24,459 nucleotides of DNA from Rhizobiales bacterium CCH3-A5 (GTDB lineage Bacteria > Pseudomonadota > Alphaproteobacteria > Rhizobiales > Beijerinckiaceae). The stretch is from positions 1 through 24,459 of the forward strand of contig LSIB01000085.1 of the NCBI GenBank assembly GCA_001556025.1, read 5' to 3'. Shown piece after piece: positions 6,745 to 14,775 of the stretch; positions within the stretch are counted from its first letter, which is position 1, and the number at the start of each line of letters is the position of its first letter. Under the pieces are notes generated by a model. That model made no database searches, was not told the DNA's origin, and was given only the letters and a program-made list of their open reading frames with translations. The translations under genes were made by a program, and so were the position numbers.

Positions 6745-7602
6745 TCACTCCTTCGTCGCCGGTCCCGTCGCCAGCGCCCTGTCGCTCGTGCCCCATTCGG
6801 CCCAGGAGCCGTCATAGATCGCGCGCGGCGGCTTGCCGATCGTCTCCAGCGCGGCCGAGAGGATTGCGGCTGAGACGCCCGAGCCGCAGCTCGTGATCAT
6901 GGGTTTGTCGAGATCGACGCCGGCATCCTTGAAGGCAGCCGCGATCGCGTCGGGGGATTTGAGCTGGCCGTCCTGCATGATCGCCGGGAAGGGCAGGTTG
7001 AGCGAGCCGGGGATATGGCCCGAGCGCACGCCAGCGCGCGGCTCGGGCGCCTCGCCGCGAAAGCGGTCGGCCGGGCGCGCATCGACGACCTGCACGGAGC
7101 CGCCGGCCAGCGCTTTCGCGACATCGTCGGCATCGGCGACGGCCGAGTGATCGAGCCTTGCTGTGAAGGTCCGGGCGGCGCGGGCGCGCGGCGGGCCTTC
7201 CTCGATGGCGCGCCCTTCGGCCTGCCATTTCGGGAAGCCGCCTTCCAGGATCACGACATCGCGCGCGCCGAAGGTCCGGAAGGTCCAGCGCACGCGCGGA
7301 GCTGAGAACAGGCCGAGCCCGTCATAGACGACGATGCGCATGCCGTCGCCAATGCCCATCGCGCCGACTGCCGCCGCAAAGACCTCCGGCCGCGGCAGCA
7401 TGTGCGGCAGGCTGGAGTTCGCGTCCTTGACCGTGTCGATGTCGAAACGCACCGCGCCTGGGATGCGGCGTGCGGCGTATTCTGCATGAGGGTCCTTGCC
7501 ATGTACGGGCAGATACCAGGAGCCGTCGACGACAACGACATCGGGCGCGTCGATGCGCTCGCTGAGCCAGTCGGTCGAGACGAAGACGGTGTCCTTGGGC
7601 AT
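6745..7602 (-). CDS. sseA: 3-mercaptopyruvate sulfurtransferase (tandem rhodanese)
   Basis: A 285-residue protein with two rhodanese domains (about 6-130 and 160-280). The C-terminal domain carries the active-site loop CGSGVSA with catalytic C239, the form typical of mercaptopyruvate sulfurtransferase rather than thiosulfate sulfurtransferase. The inter-domain and family blocks SWYLPVHGKDPHAEY, RIPGAVRFDID and SGHIPGSLNLPF are present. The enzyme moves sulfur from 3-mercaptopyruvate to a thiol or cyanide acceptor in the cytoplasm. The ATG at 7602 is preceded by GAGGAA nine bases upstream. It lies 53 bases after the alanyl-tRNA editing gene and six bases before the cupin gene, all on the minus strand. 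Confidence 0.94.
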   Translation of the reverse strand: MPKDTVFVSTDWLSERIDAPDVVVVDGSWYLPVHGKDPHAEYAARRIPGAVRFDIDTVKDANSSLPHMLPRPEVFAAAVGAMGIGDGMRIVVYDGLGLFSAPRVRWTFRTFGARDVVILEGGFPKWQAEGRAIEEGPPRARAARTFTARLDHSAVADADDVAKALAGGSVQVVDARPADRFRGEAPEPRAGVRSGHIPGSLNLPFPAIMQDGQLKSPDAIAAAFKDAGVDLDKPMITSCGSGVSAAILSAALETIGKPPRAIYDGSWAEWGTSDRALATGPATKE

Positions 7603-7655
7603 GTCGGCATTTCCTCGATGGTTGAAGACCGCTCTGGCGGCGGTCTGATGCGGTC

Positions 7656-8378
7656 TCAGACGAGCGCGATGCGGACGCGCCGGTTCTGCTTGCCTTTCTT
7701 CTCGATATCCGTGACCGCGACAAGGCCGATCTCGGCCGTGTTGCGGACATGCGTGCCGCCGCAGGGCTGCAGGTCGATCTGGCCGATCGCCACCAGCCGG
7801 ACGCGGCCCGAGCCGCGCGGCGGGGCGACTCGCATTGTCTTGACGAGGCCGGGATTGGCGTCGAGTTCCGCGTCCGTGATCCAGCGCTCGGTCACGTCGG
7901 CGTTGCTGGCTACGAGAGCGTTCAGTGCGCTGGCGATCTGGTTCCTGTCGAGCCCGCCTTCGGGAATGTCGAAATCGAGCCGTCCGTCGCCATCGCCTAT
8001 CGCGCCGCCTGTGACCGGATAGGACAGGACGACGCTGAGCAGATGCAGCGCTGTGTGGATGCGCATGCGCTTGAGACGTTTCTCCCAGTCGAGGCGCACC
8101 GTGAGCGTTTCGCCGGGTCGCGGCGGGGCCTGCCCTTCGAGCGGGACGTGCAGCACGCGGCTCTTGTCCTCGGGATCGTAGACCGCGACGCCGATACCGA
8201 TCTCACTGCCATCGCTCGTGACGAGCGCGCCGGCGTCGCCCGGCTGGCCCCCGCCGGTGGCGTAGAATACCGTCCTGTCGAGGACGATCGCGCCGCGCTC
8301 CGTCACGGCCTCGACAGTCGCGGTGGTCTCTCGCAGATAGGCGTCGTCGCGGAACAGCAATTGCGTCGGCATCGGCAT
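7656..8378 (-). CDS. Alanyl-tRNA editing protein (AlaX-like, trans-editing)
   Basis: A 240-residue free-standing editing domain related to that of alanyl-tRNA synthetase; it hydrolyses mischarged Ser- or Gly-tRNA(Ala). The N-terminal part has FYATGGGQPGD (39-48), and the zinc site is HTALH (H108, H112) plus CGGTH (C206, H210), all present. The start at 8378 (MPMPTQLLF) fits the family; a second in-frame ATG at 8372 and an earlier one at 8414 are alternatives. It is the first gene of the minus-strand run and is divergent from the chrR-like gene. Editing enzymes near sulfur and amino-acid genes are common and do not by themselves indicate a shared pathway. Confidence 0.92.
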   Translation of the reverse strand: MPMPTQLLFRDDAYLRETTATVEAVTERGAIVLDRTVFYATGGGQPGDAGALVTSDGSEIGIGVAVYDPEDKSRVLHVPLEGQAPPRPGETLTVRLDWEKRLKRMRIHTALHLLSVVLSYPVTGGAIGDGDGRLDFDIPEGGLDRNQIASALNALVASNADVTERWITDAELDANPGLVKTMRVAPPRGSGRVRLVAIGQIDLQPCGGTHVRNTAEIGLVAVTDIEKKGKQNRRVRIALV

Positions 8379-8519
8379 CGGTCTCGTGCAATCGTGGGAT
8401 GTCGGGCGTGGCATAGACCACGCGTCTTTGCCGATGCGGAGATTGCACGGATCATGGATGGTGCGCCACAGCCGGAGGCGCGGGTCGGCCTTGAAGCCCC
8501 GATCGGCCTCGCGCAATTT

Positions 8520-8547
8520 TGATCCAGATGAAATCCCGCTGCGTAAA
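8520..8547 (+). promoter_or_regulatory. ECF-type (sigmaE/ChrR-like) promoter upstream of the chrR-like gene
   Basis: TGATCC at 8520-8525 is followed after 16 bases by CGTAAA at 8542-8547. This resembles the -35 TGATCC and -10 CGTAA-type elements of promoters read by the R. sphaeroides sigmaE (ECF11) group, from memory of that literature. A transcript would begin around 8553-8556, which excludes the in-frame ATG codons at 8528 and 8552 and favours 8570 or TTG 8606 as the start. A single match of this length could be chance, but its position is what is expected. Confidence 0.5.
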
Positions 8548-8569
8548 CCCGATGCTGGAACAAAAGGCC

Positions 8570-9271
8570 ATGTTCCGTATGGCCGGCCGACGAGGACGAC
8601 ACATCTTGAACCCGCATCAGGTCGAGACCCCGCAAGCGCGCCCGATCGACGCTCTTCTGGCGTCCTATGCCGCAGGGAGCCTGAACGCGCCGCTGCATGC
8701 GCTGGTCGGCTCGCATCTGGCGCTGTCGCTGCAGAACAGACGCTTCGTCGCAGCCATGGAGGATCTGGCGGCGCTGGACCTGACCGATTCGGTCCAGAAG
8801 CCGCTGACTGATCGTGGACGCATGCTGGATGCGATCCTGTCTATCGAGGAGCCGGAGCCGGTCGTCGTTCCTGCGGCGCGCCTTGCGGACAGCGTGTTTC
8901 CCCCGCCGTTGCAGCGACTGGTCGGACGCGGTTCGCAGGACATCGCCTGGCGTTTCAAGCTGCCTGGGATCAAGGAATACCGCATCGCCGAGACCGAGGC
9001 CGGCGAGGCTGTGCTCTACTGGGTCAAGGCCGGGCGGCGGCTGCCGCAGCACACCCATGAGGGCGACGAGGTGACGCTGCTGCTGAGGGGCGGCTTCACC
9101 GATCCGCTCGGCCATTATCGCCGGGGTGACATCGCCATCGCCGATGCGGAGCTCGACCATAACCCTGTCGCCGATTCCGACGAAGACTGTATCTGCTTCG
9201 CCGTCACCGATGCGCCGCTGCAATTGACCGGCCCGGTGATGCGCCTCCTGCGCAAGGTCTTCCGTCACTAG
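8570..9271 (+). CDS. ChrR-family anti-sigma/cupin protein with degenerate zinc anti-sigma motif
   Basis: A 233-residue protein with the two-domain layout of ChrR, the zinc anti-sigma factor of the singlet-oxygen sigmaE. The C-terminal cupin is intact: H161, H163, E167 and H197 have the same spacing as ChrR H141, H143, E147 and H177, and C207/C209 match the ChrR C187/C189 pair. The N-terminal domain keeps IDALLASYAAGSLN, but the HxxxCxxC zinc ligands read HLALSLQN (H49, S53, N56), so two Cys are lost. No ECF sigma gene is adjacent, although chrR normally follows rpoE. The start is uncertain: ATG 8570 with GGAA upstream, or TTG 8606 with GAGG ten bases before it. It may act as a sensor that no longer binds a sigma, or regulate a distant one. 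Confidence 0.82.
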   Translation: MFRMAGRRGRHILNPHQVETPQARPIDALLASYAAGSLNAPLHALVGSHLALSLQNRRFVAAMEDLAALDLTDSVQKPLTDRGRMLDAILSIEEPEPVVVPAARLADSVFPPPLQRLVGRGSQDIAWRFKLPGIKEYRIAETEAGEAVLYWVKAGRRLPQHTHEGDEVTLLLRGGFTDPLGHYRRGDIAIADAELDHNPVADSDEDCICFAVTDAPLQLTGPVMRLLRKVFRH

Positions 9272-9292
9272 GGCGCCGGACCTAGATAGCGT

Positions 9293-9309
9293 CTGTCGCA
9301 TTTCGACAG
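9293..9309. other. Small hairpin between the chrR-like and SDR genes
   Basis: CTGTCG-CATTT-CGACAG is a perfect 6-bp stem with a 5-base loop in the 57-base gap between the two plus-strand genes. There is no T-run, so it is a weak attenuator at most, an RNA-processing site, or chance. Confidence 0.3.
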
Positions 9310-9328
9310 CCTCGCGCCCGGAGTTCCC

Positions 9329-10123
9329 ATGTCTTTGCCACGCATGCAGCCGAAGGACGGCGTCGCCTGGATCACGGGCGCGAGTTCGGGCATCGGCGAG
9401 GCTGTCGCGCTCGAACTGGCGCGGCGCGGCTGGACGGTGGCGGTCACCGCGCGCCGGCTCGAACAGCTCGAAGAGATCGCCAGACGCGCCGAGGGCCTGC
9501 CCGGCCGGATCGTCGCCCATGCCGGCGATGTCACCGACTCGGCCTCGATGCGGCATGTGGTCGAGGGCATCGAAACCGTCCATGGGCCGATCGCACTGGC
9601 TTTTCTCAACGCCGGCGTGGCGCCCTACACACGGGCCGGCGCCCTCGATGTCGAGGCTTTCGAGAAGGCTTTCGCCGTCAATACGCTGGGCGTCGCCAGG
9701 GGCATGGCGGCGGTACTGGAGCGGATGACGCAGCGCAGGCGCGGACAGATCGCCGTCAACGCCTCGACCGCCGGCTATGGCGGATTGCCCAAGGCCGCAG
9801 CCTATGGCGCATCGAAAGCCGCCGCGATCCATATGTGTCAGGCGCTGAAATTCGATTGCGACAGGCTCGGCATCAGGCTTCAGGTCGTCAATCCGGGCTT
9901 CATCGATACGCCGCTGACGCGCAAGAACGATTTTCCGATGCCGTTCCTGATGTCGATGGACGAGGCTGCGCGCCGCACGGTCGACGGCTTCGAGCGCGGC
10001 GGCTTCGAGATCACCTTCCCGCGGCGATTGGCGTTCATCATCAAGGCGATCAACCTGCTGCCCTATCCTGCCTATTTCTGGCTGATCGCTAAGGCGACCG
10101 GCTGGGACAAGCGGAAGGATTGA
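9329..10123 (+). CDS. Short-chain dehydrogenase/reductase (SDR)
   Basis: A 264-residue classical SDR. The NAD(P)-binding TGASSGIG is at 16-23, the structural NAG at 94-96, N118 follows, and the catalytic S146, Y159-x3-K163 (YGASK) are all present. A hydrophobic C-terminal stretch (about 235-255, with INLLPYPAYFWLIAKAT) may associate with the membrane. SDRs of this kind occur with FAD oxidoreductase, DUF1365 and cyclopropane-synthase genes in ChrR-associated lipid clusters, so a lipid-linked substrate is plausible. It is on the same strand as the chrR-like gene, 57 bases behind, and may share its promoter. The substrate is not known. Confidence 0.93.
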   Translation: MSLPRMQPKDGVAWITGASSGIGEAVALELARRGWTVAVTARRLEQLEEIARRAEGLPGRIVAHAGDVTDSASMRHVVEGIETVHGPIALAFLNAGVAPYTRAGALDVEAFEKAFAVNTLGVARGMAAVLERMTQRRRGQIAVNASTAGYGGLPKAAAYGASKAAAIHMCQALKFDCDRLGIRLQVVNPGFIDTPLTRKNDFPMPFLMSMDEAARRTVDGFERGGFEITFPRRLAFIIKAINLLPYPAYFWLIAKATGWDKRKD

Positions 10124-10221
10124 TGCGTCGCGAAACGTGAATTCAGTGTGAAGTCGTCGCCTTGCGCGCATCTTCTGTCATGCTGCTCCGCCAAGCTCTG
10201 CCAGCCTGATGGAGGACGACG

Positions 10222-11283
10222 ATGAACCTTGCCAGCCTTCGGATCGGAACCTTCAATCTCTACAATCTCAACGAGCCCGGCCTGCCGGTCTACACCGACA
10301 AGGACGGCTGGTCTCAAGCCGAGTATGATCGCAAGATCGTCTGGACGTCGCGCGTCATCGCCACGCTGAAGCCCGATGTCTTCGGCTTTCAGGAACTGTG
10401 GCACGCCAATTCGCTGGCCAGGGCGCTGAAGGCTTCGGGGCTCGAGGCCGAGTACGATCTGGTCGCGCCGCCCGATGCCGACGGTAAGCGGATCGTCTGC
10501 GCCGCGATCGTCCGCAAGGGCCTGCTGACCGGGCAGCCGGAATGGATCGTCGAATTTCCGGACAAGTTCGTGCTCAAGAGCTCCGGCGACGATCCACAGA
10601 CGCCCGCGATCAGCGTCAACATCAAGAAGTTCTCACGGCCGGTGCTGCATTTCACGATCAAGCCGCGCGCCAAGCTCGACGAGGCGCATGTCTATGTCTG
10701 CCATTTCAAGTCGAAAGGGCCGACGAAGGTCTTCCAGGAGGATTGGTTCAAGGCCGACAAGGCGCTCTACGCCAAGCACAGCACGGGCATCGGCGCGGCG
10801 GTTTCGACGATTCGCCGAACCGCCGAAGCGGCTGCGCTGCGCTTCATCCTGTCGGAACAGATGAAGGGCTCGGACAAGCCTGTGATCGTGCTGGGTGACG
10901 TCAATGACGGCCAGCATAGCAACACCGTCAATATCCTGACCGAGCAGCCACGCTATCTCGTCGGCGATTCGGTGGGCGGCGGCGACACCGCCCTCTACAC
11001 GGCGCAGACCCTGCAGGAATACCGCAACACGCGGGACGTCTATTATACGCACATCCACCAGGACATCATGGAGTCGCTGGACCATATCCTGGTCAGCCAG
11101 GAATTCTACGACAACAGCAAGAAGCGGATCTGGATGTTCGACGGCATGGTCGTCAGCAACGACCATCTGAATTTCGACGACCACAAGGCCGACGGAACGA
11201 ACGACCACGGCATCATCTGCGCATCGTTCAAATACAGACCGATCAAGGCCGAGGCGAAGGCCATCGTCGGCGACGACGGCTAG
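10222..11283 (+). CDS. Endonuclease/exonuclease/phosphatase-fold protein
   Basis: A 353-residue protein of the EEP (DNase I-like) superfamily, whose members cut phosphodiester or phosphate esters in DNA, inositol phosphates or sphingomyelin. The complete metal and catalytic set is visible: RIGTFNLYNL at the start, FQELW (E58), VCHFKSK (H161), GDVND (D226, N228), SLDHIL (D287) and TNDHGI (D328-H329). GGAGG lies eight bases upstream of the ATG. No signal peptide is evident, so it should act in the cytoplasm. It is oriented towards the transporter gene, and their stop codons share the palindrome CTAG at 11280-11283. Its substrate is unknown; a role in repair beside the photolyase is possible but speculative. 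Confidence 0.9.
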   Translation: MNLASLRIGTFNLYNLNEPGLPVYTDKDGWSQAEYDRKIVWTSRVIATLKPDVFGFQELWHANSLARALKASGLEAEYDLVAPPDADGKRIVCAAIVRKGLLTGQPEWIVEFPDKFVLKSSGDDPQTPAISVNIKKFSRPVLHFTIKPRAKLDEAHVYVCHFKSKGPTKVFQEDWFKADKALYAKHSTGIGAAVSTIRRTAEAAALRFILSEQMKGSDKPVIVLGDVNDGQHSNTVNILTEQPRYLVGDSVGGGDTALYTAQTLQEYRNTRDVYYTHIHQDIMESLDHILVSQEFYDNSKKRIWMFDGMVVSNDHLNFDDHKADGTNDHGIICASFKYRPIKAEAKAIVGDDG

Positions 11284-12632
11284 CCCGCCTTGCCGCTCCC
11301 TCGCATGGCGATCCGCGCCTCGATCTCGCCCATGGCGTCACGATCCAGCGGAAAATACCAGACCAGCGCAATCGCGCCGAGTTTGAGCAGGCAGGGCAGG
11401 CCGGCATAGAGCAGGCCGAGCATCAGCAGGCCGCCTTCGGTCCTGGCGCCAGCGGCCGGATCGAAGCCGGCCCAGCCCAGCAGCGGAAAGGCAAGCCCGA
11501 CCGCGCCCGCGAAGGCGAGCTTGGTCGCCAGCGCCCACAGACCCAGATAGAGCCCGGCGCGCTCCGAGCCGGTCGCCGCCGTGTCGATGTCGATGACGTC
11601 AGCCTGGATCGAGGCCGGCAGGACGACATCGGCTCCGAGCGCAAGCCCCGTCAGCACGCAGACGACGCCGAATGCGAAGACGTCGCCCTCGCGCAGGAAT
11701 ATCGCGCCTGCGAAGCACGCGACGGCGAGCAGCATGCCCCAGGCCCATGCGCGGTGCTTGGAGGTGCGCCCCGCCAGCCATAGCCAGAACGGCACGCCGA
11801 GCACGCCGCAGAGGAAATATAGCACCAGCAGCGGCCCGGCCGCGTCGCGGGCGCCCAGCCGCTCGGCTACGAAGAAGAGAAAGAGCGTGGCGGGCAGGCC
11901 GTTGGCGAAGCTGTTGATGAAGAAGGCCGCCAGCAGCCGCCGGAACGGCCGGTTGGCGAGGATGCCGTCGAGCCCCTCGCGCCAGAGGAGCGCCGTGCGG
12001 GTGCGCTCGACGGGCTCCGGCGCGCGCCAGACCGCGACGAGCGCGAAGAGCGGCAGCGAGAGGCCGATCAGAATTGCCAGAGCGAGCAGGCCGGCGCGGG
12101 CATCGCCGCCACGGCTCTGGATCACGGCTGGCACGACCAGCGCCAGCAGCGTGCCGACCACGGTCGCGCTTTCGCGAAAGGCGGCGACGCGCGTACGGCC
12201 GGCATAGCTGCGGGATAGCTCTGCGCCCCAGGCCTGGTAGGGCACCTGCGCCGCCGTCCAGGCCAACGAAAGCAGGCTTGCCCAGAGCAGAAGATAGCCG
12301 GCGGTGGCGTTCGCCGGCGGCGCGAGCACGAACCAGGCGCTGAGCGCCACCAGCGGGGCCGAGCCTGCGACCCAGAGCCTGCGGCGGCCGAATGCCGGCC
12401 GGTAGCGGTCGGCAAGCCAGCCGGCGAGCGGATCGCTGACCGCGTCGAGCAGGCGCACCAGCAGCAGGGCATAGCCGACGGTCGCGATAGGGAGACCGAT
12501 GTCGCGTGCGTAGAACTCCGGCACCATGACGTAGAAAGGCAGGCTCAGCGCCGCCAGCGGCAGCGCCGGGAGCGCATAGGCCAGCAGCACCGGCCAGCGC
12601 TGCTCCCTTGTCGCGATGGCGCGCTCCGTCAC
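11280..12632 (-). CDS. GPH/MelB-type MFS transporter
   Basis: A 450-residue integral membrane protein with about 12 hydrophobic segments and the MFS_2 hallmark LLDAVSDPLAGWLADR, followed by GRRRLWV, as in melibiose-type (glycoside-pentoside-hexuronide) carriers. It starts at GTG 12632, whose GTGA overlaps the methyltransferase stop codon, so translation is coupled. It is the last gene of the photolyase operon. A GPH-type carrier is also listed among the sigmaE-dependent genes of R. sphaeroides, next to the flavin and DUF1365 genes. In that context it may move a lipid or lysolipid rather than a sugar (MFSD2A of animals belongs to this family), but this is inference. Confidence 0.92.
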   Translation of the reverse strand: MTERAIATREQRWPVLLAYALPALPLAALSLPFYVMVPEFYARDIGLPIATVGYALLLVRLLDAVSDPLAGWLADRYRPAFGRRRLWVAGSAPLVALSAWFVLAPPANATAGYLLLWASLLSLAWTAAQVPYQAWGAELSRSYAGRTRVAAFRESATVVGTLLALVVPAVIQSRGGDARAGLLALAILIGLSLPLFALVAVWRAPEPVERTRTALLWREGLDGILANRPFRRLLAAFFINSFANGLPATLFLFFVAERLGARDAAGPLLVLYFLCGVLGVPFWLWLAGRTSKHRAWAWGMLLAVACFAGAIFLREGDVFAFGVVCVLTGLALGADVVLPASIQADVIDIDTAATGSERAGLYLGLWALATKLAFAGAVGLAFPLLGWAGFDPAAGARTEGGLLMLGLLYAGLPCLLKLGAIALVWYFPLDRDAMGEIEARIAMRGSGKAG

Positions 12633-13903
12633 GAGGCCTTCGCGAAAACCATCTGGCGGACGTCGATATTGCCGGTGCGGAAGCCAGCCTCGCAATAGGC
12701 GAGATAGTACTCCCACATCCGCCGGAACCGCTCGTCGAAGCCCATAGGCACCAGCTGCGGCCATGCGGCGCGGAAGCGGTCGCGCCAGCTCGCCAGCGTG
12801 TTGGCGTAGTCGAGCCCGAAAATGTGTTCATGCGTCAGCGGCACGCCGAATTTCTGACCGAGCGTTTTCATGATGGTCGGCGTCGGCAGCATGCCGCCCG
12901 GGAAGATGTAGGCGCGGATGAAGTCCAGCTCGCTGCGATAAACCTTGAAGCTTTCGTCGCGAATGGTGATGACCTGCAGGCCGGCCGTTCCGCCGGGCCT
13001 GAGCCGGTCGCGCAATTGTTCGAAATAGGCCGGCCAGAACGCCTCGCCAACGGCCTCGAACATCTCGATCGAGGCGATGCGATCGTAGGTGCCCTTCTCG
13101 TCGCGGTAGTCCTGCAGCTTGAAGGTGACACGGTCCGTGAGCCCCGCCTGCTGGATGCGCTCCTGCGCGAAGTCGAACTGCTCCCGGCTGATGGTCAGTC
13201 CGGTGACTTTGCAGCCGATCTCGCGAGCGGCGTATTCGGCGAAGCCGCCCCAGCCGCAGCCGATCTCGAGCACATGATCGCCCGGCTTGATGCCGGTCTG
13301 CTCGGCCAGCGCCTTGTATTTGCGGGTCTGGCCGGCGGCCAGATCGGTGCAGCCGGGCGAGAAGATCGCCGAGGAATAGGTCATCGTCCGGTCGAGCCAG
13401 GCGCCGTAGAACTGGTTGCCGAGGTCGTAATGGGCGTGGATGTTCTTGCGCGCCTGGGATTTGGTGTTGCGGCGGCGGAAATGCTGGAACATCTGCCAGA
13501 GCCGGACCAGCGGCTTGCCGGCGAGCAGGGTCTGGATCACCGGATAGTTCGCGGCGAAGAGTTCGAGGAATTTCGCGAGGTCGGGCGTATCCCATTCGCG
13601 GCGCAGATAGGCCTCGGCGAAACCGAGATCGCCGCCATCGGACAGGCGCGCGGCAAAGCGGAAATCATGCACCTCGATTTGTGCATGCGGGCCGGTCTCC
13701 GTTCCCCGGAAGAGCAGGATCCGGCCGTCGGGCAGCGTCACCGTCAGCTCGCCGCGCGTCAGTCTGGCGGCGAGCTTCAGCGCCTGGCGGGTGGCGAAGG
13801 ACAAGCCCTTCGAAACCTCCGCGACATTGGCCGTGGTGACCAGCAGCGTGGCCGGGCCGGCTTTGGTCGGGTCGGCGATTATGGCGTTCATGGTGGCTCT
13901 CAT
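12629..13903 (-). CDS. Cyclopropane-fatty-acyl-phospholipid synthase-type SAM methyltransferase
   Basis: A 424-residue protein (420 if started at the second ATG, 13891). It has the family blocks IHAHYDLGNQFYGAWLD (155-171), the YSSAIF segment, the SAM-binding motif VLEIGCGWGGFA (211-222), VTGLTIS, and a C-terminus with GMLPTP and EYYLAYCEAGF. Such enzymes methylate double bonds of membrane phospholipid acyl chains, giving cyclopropane, or in the UfaM type 11-methyl fatty acids, the first step to furan fatty acids. Context with FAD oxidoreductase, DUF1365 and ChrR favours the stress-lipid type over the housekeeping synthase. It begins with an ATGA overlap on the DUF1365 stop and ends with GTGA into the transporter. 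The two products cannot be told apart by eye. Confidence 0.92.
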   Translation of the reverse strand: MRATMNAIIADPTKAGPATLLVTTANVAEVSKGLSFATRQALKLAARLTRGELTVTLPDGRILLFRGTETGPHAQIEVHDFRFAARLSDGGDLGFAEAYLRREWDTPDLAKFLELFAANYPVIQTLLAGKPLVRLWQMFQHFRRRNTKSQARKNIHAHYDLGNQFYGAWLDRTMTYSSAIFSPGCTDLAAGQTRKYKALAEQTGIKPGDHVLEIGCGWGGFAEYAAREIGCKVTGLTISREQFDFAQERIQQAGLTDRVTFKLQDYRDEKGTYDRIASIEMFEAVGEAFWPAYFEQLRDRLRPGGTAGLQVITIRDESFKVYRSELDFIRAYIFPGGMLPTPTIMKTLGQKFGVPLTHEHIFGLDYANTLASWRDRFRAAWPQLVPMGFDERFRRMWEYYLAYCEAGFRTGNIDVRQMVFAKAS

Positions 13904-14775
13904 CTGCTGTCGGCAGCGGTCAAGGGCCTGTGTTGCGTCCAGGCGGCGGGTGGTTGCGGGTTCGGGGCTGCGTAGCTTACGGGCGCGGGCGGGGCAGGGC
14001 GGCTGACCAGCCGCACGCCCTTGAGCCAGAGCTTCATCGCTTCCCAGTGGATGCCGGCCACGACCTTCAGCGTCATGAAGGGGATCGCGGCGCAGGCCTT
14101 GAGCAGCGCGGCGCTGGTCAAGTCCTGGCGCGTGCCCGTGAAGGTCGCGGCCAGGATCGGGCCTTCGGAATCGGTCTCCAGAATGCGCAGCTGCACCTTG
14201 TCGGTCGGCGGCAGCAGGCGGAAATGGTAGCGCAGGGGCATGTCGAGAAAGGGCGAGACGTAGAACAGCTTGTCGCGTTCCTGTCGTAGCCCCGCCTCGC
14301 TCAACTCGGCCGGCCGCACCGGGGCGACATAGGAATGCATCTCGCCGAAGGTGTTACGGACCTCGTAGATCACCGCCGCCAGCGCGCCGCCTGCATCGTA
14401 GCAGTGATAAACCGAGATCGGATTGAAGACGAAGCCGAGGATGCGCGGATAACACAGCAGCAGCACGCGCCCGCCCGCCATATCGACGCCGGCAGGCTGG
14501 AGCAGGCGCTCGACATAGGCGCGCAGCGGCGTCTGTCCGTCGCCATGGTCGCTCTCGCGGAAGGAGGCGAGCGCGAGGCCTGGTCCGATCCGGAAAAGCC
14601 GGCTGGCGCGCCCGGCTTGCGGAAGCTGGTCGAGATCGATCAGCAGGTTGAAGACGCGATATGTGAAGCGATGCGGCTTCGGCTTCATGCGCGCATGCAT
14701 CACCGTGCCAGGCACGAGGGAAACCGTGCTCGCCGGAGCAGGGAACATGGCAGCGATGTCGCCAGCCCGCATCAT
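13900..14775 (-). CDS. DUF1365 domain protein
   Basis: A 291-residue DUF1365 protein. Conserved blocks are VMHARMKPKPHRFTYRVF near residue 30, LLCYPRILGFVFNPISVYHCYD (about 104-125), EVRNTFGEMHSYV and FYVSPFLDMPLRYHFRL. Members sit almost always between a FAD oxidoreductase and a cyclopropane-synthase-type gene, as here. In R. sphaeroides a protein of this locus is implicated in placing O2-derived oxygen into furan fatty acids (UfaO); that this family is UfaO is my recollection and should be verified. Start and stop overlap both neighbours by four bases (ATGA), so expression is tightly coupled. No metal-binding family is recognised by eye. Confidence 0.92.
   Translation of the reverse strand: MMRAGDIAAMFPAPASTVSLVPGTVMHARMKPKPHRFTYRVFNLLIDLDQLPQAGRASRLFRIGPGLALASFRESDHGDGQTPLRAYVERLLQPAGVDMAGGRVLLLCYPRILGFVFNPISVYHCYDAGGALAAVIYEVRNTFGEMHSYVAPVRPAELSEAGLRQERDKLFYVSPFLDMPLRYHFRLLPPTDKVQLRILETDSEGPILAATFTGTRQDLTSAALLKACAAIPFMTLKVVAGIHWEAMKLWLKGVRLVSRPAPPAPVSYAAPNPQPPAAWTQHRPLTAADSR

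Noticed and set aside
8449..8454. Minus-strand TGATCC upstream of the alanyl-tRNA editing gene as a divergent ECF promoter
   Set aside because: The sequence 16 bases downstream is GGCA, not CGTA, so only half of the promoter is present.
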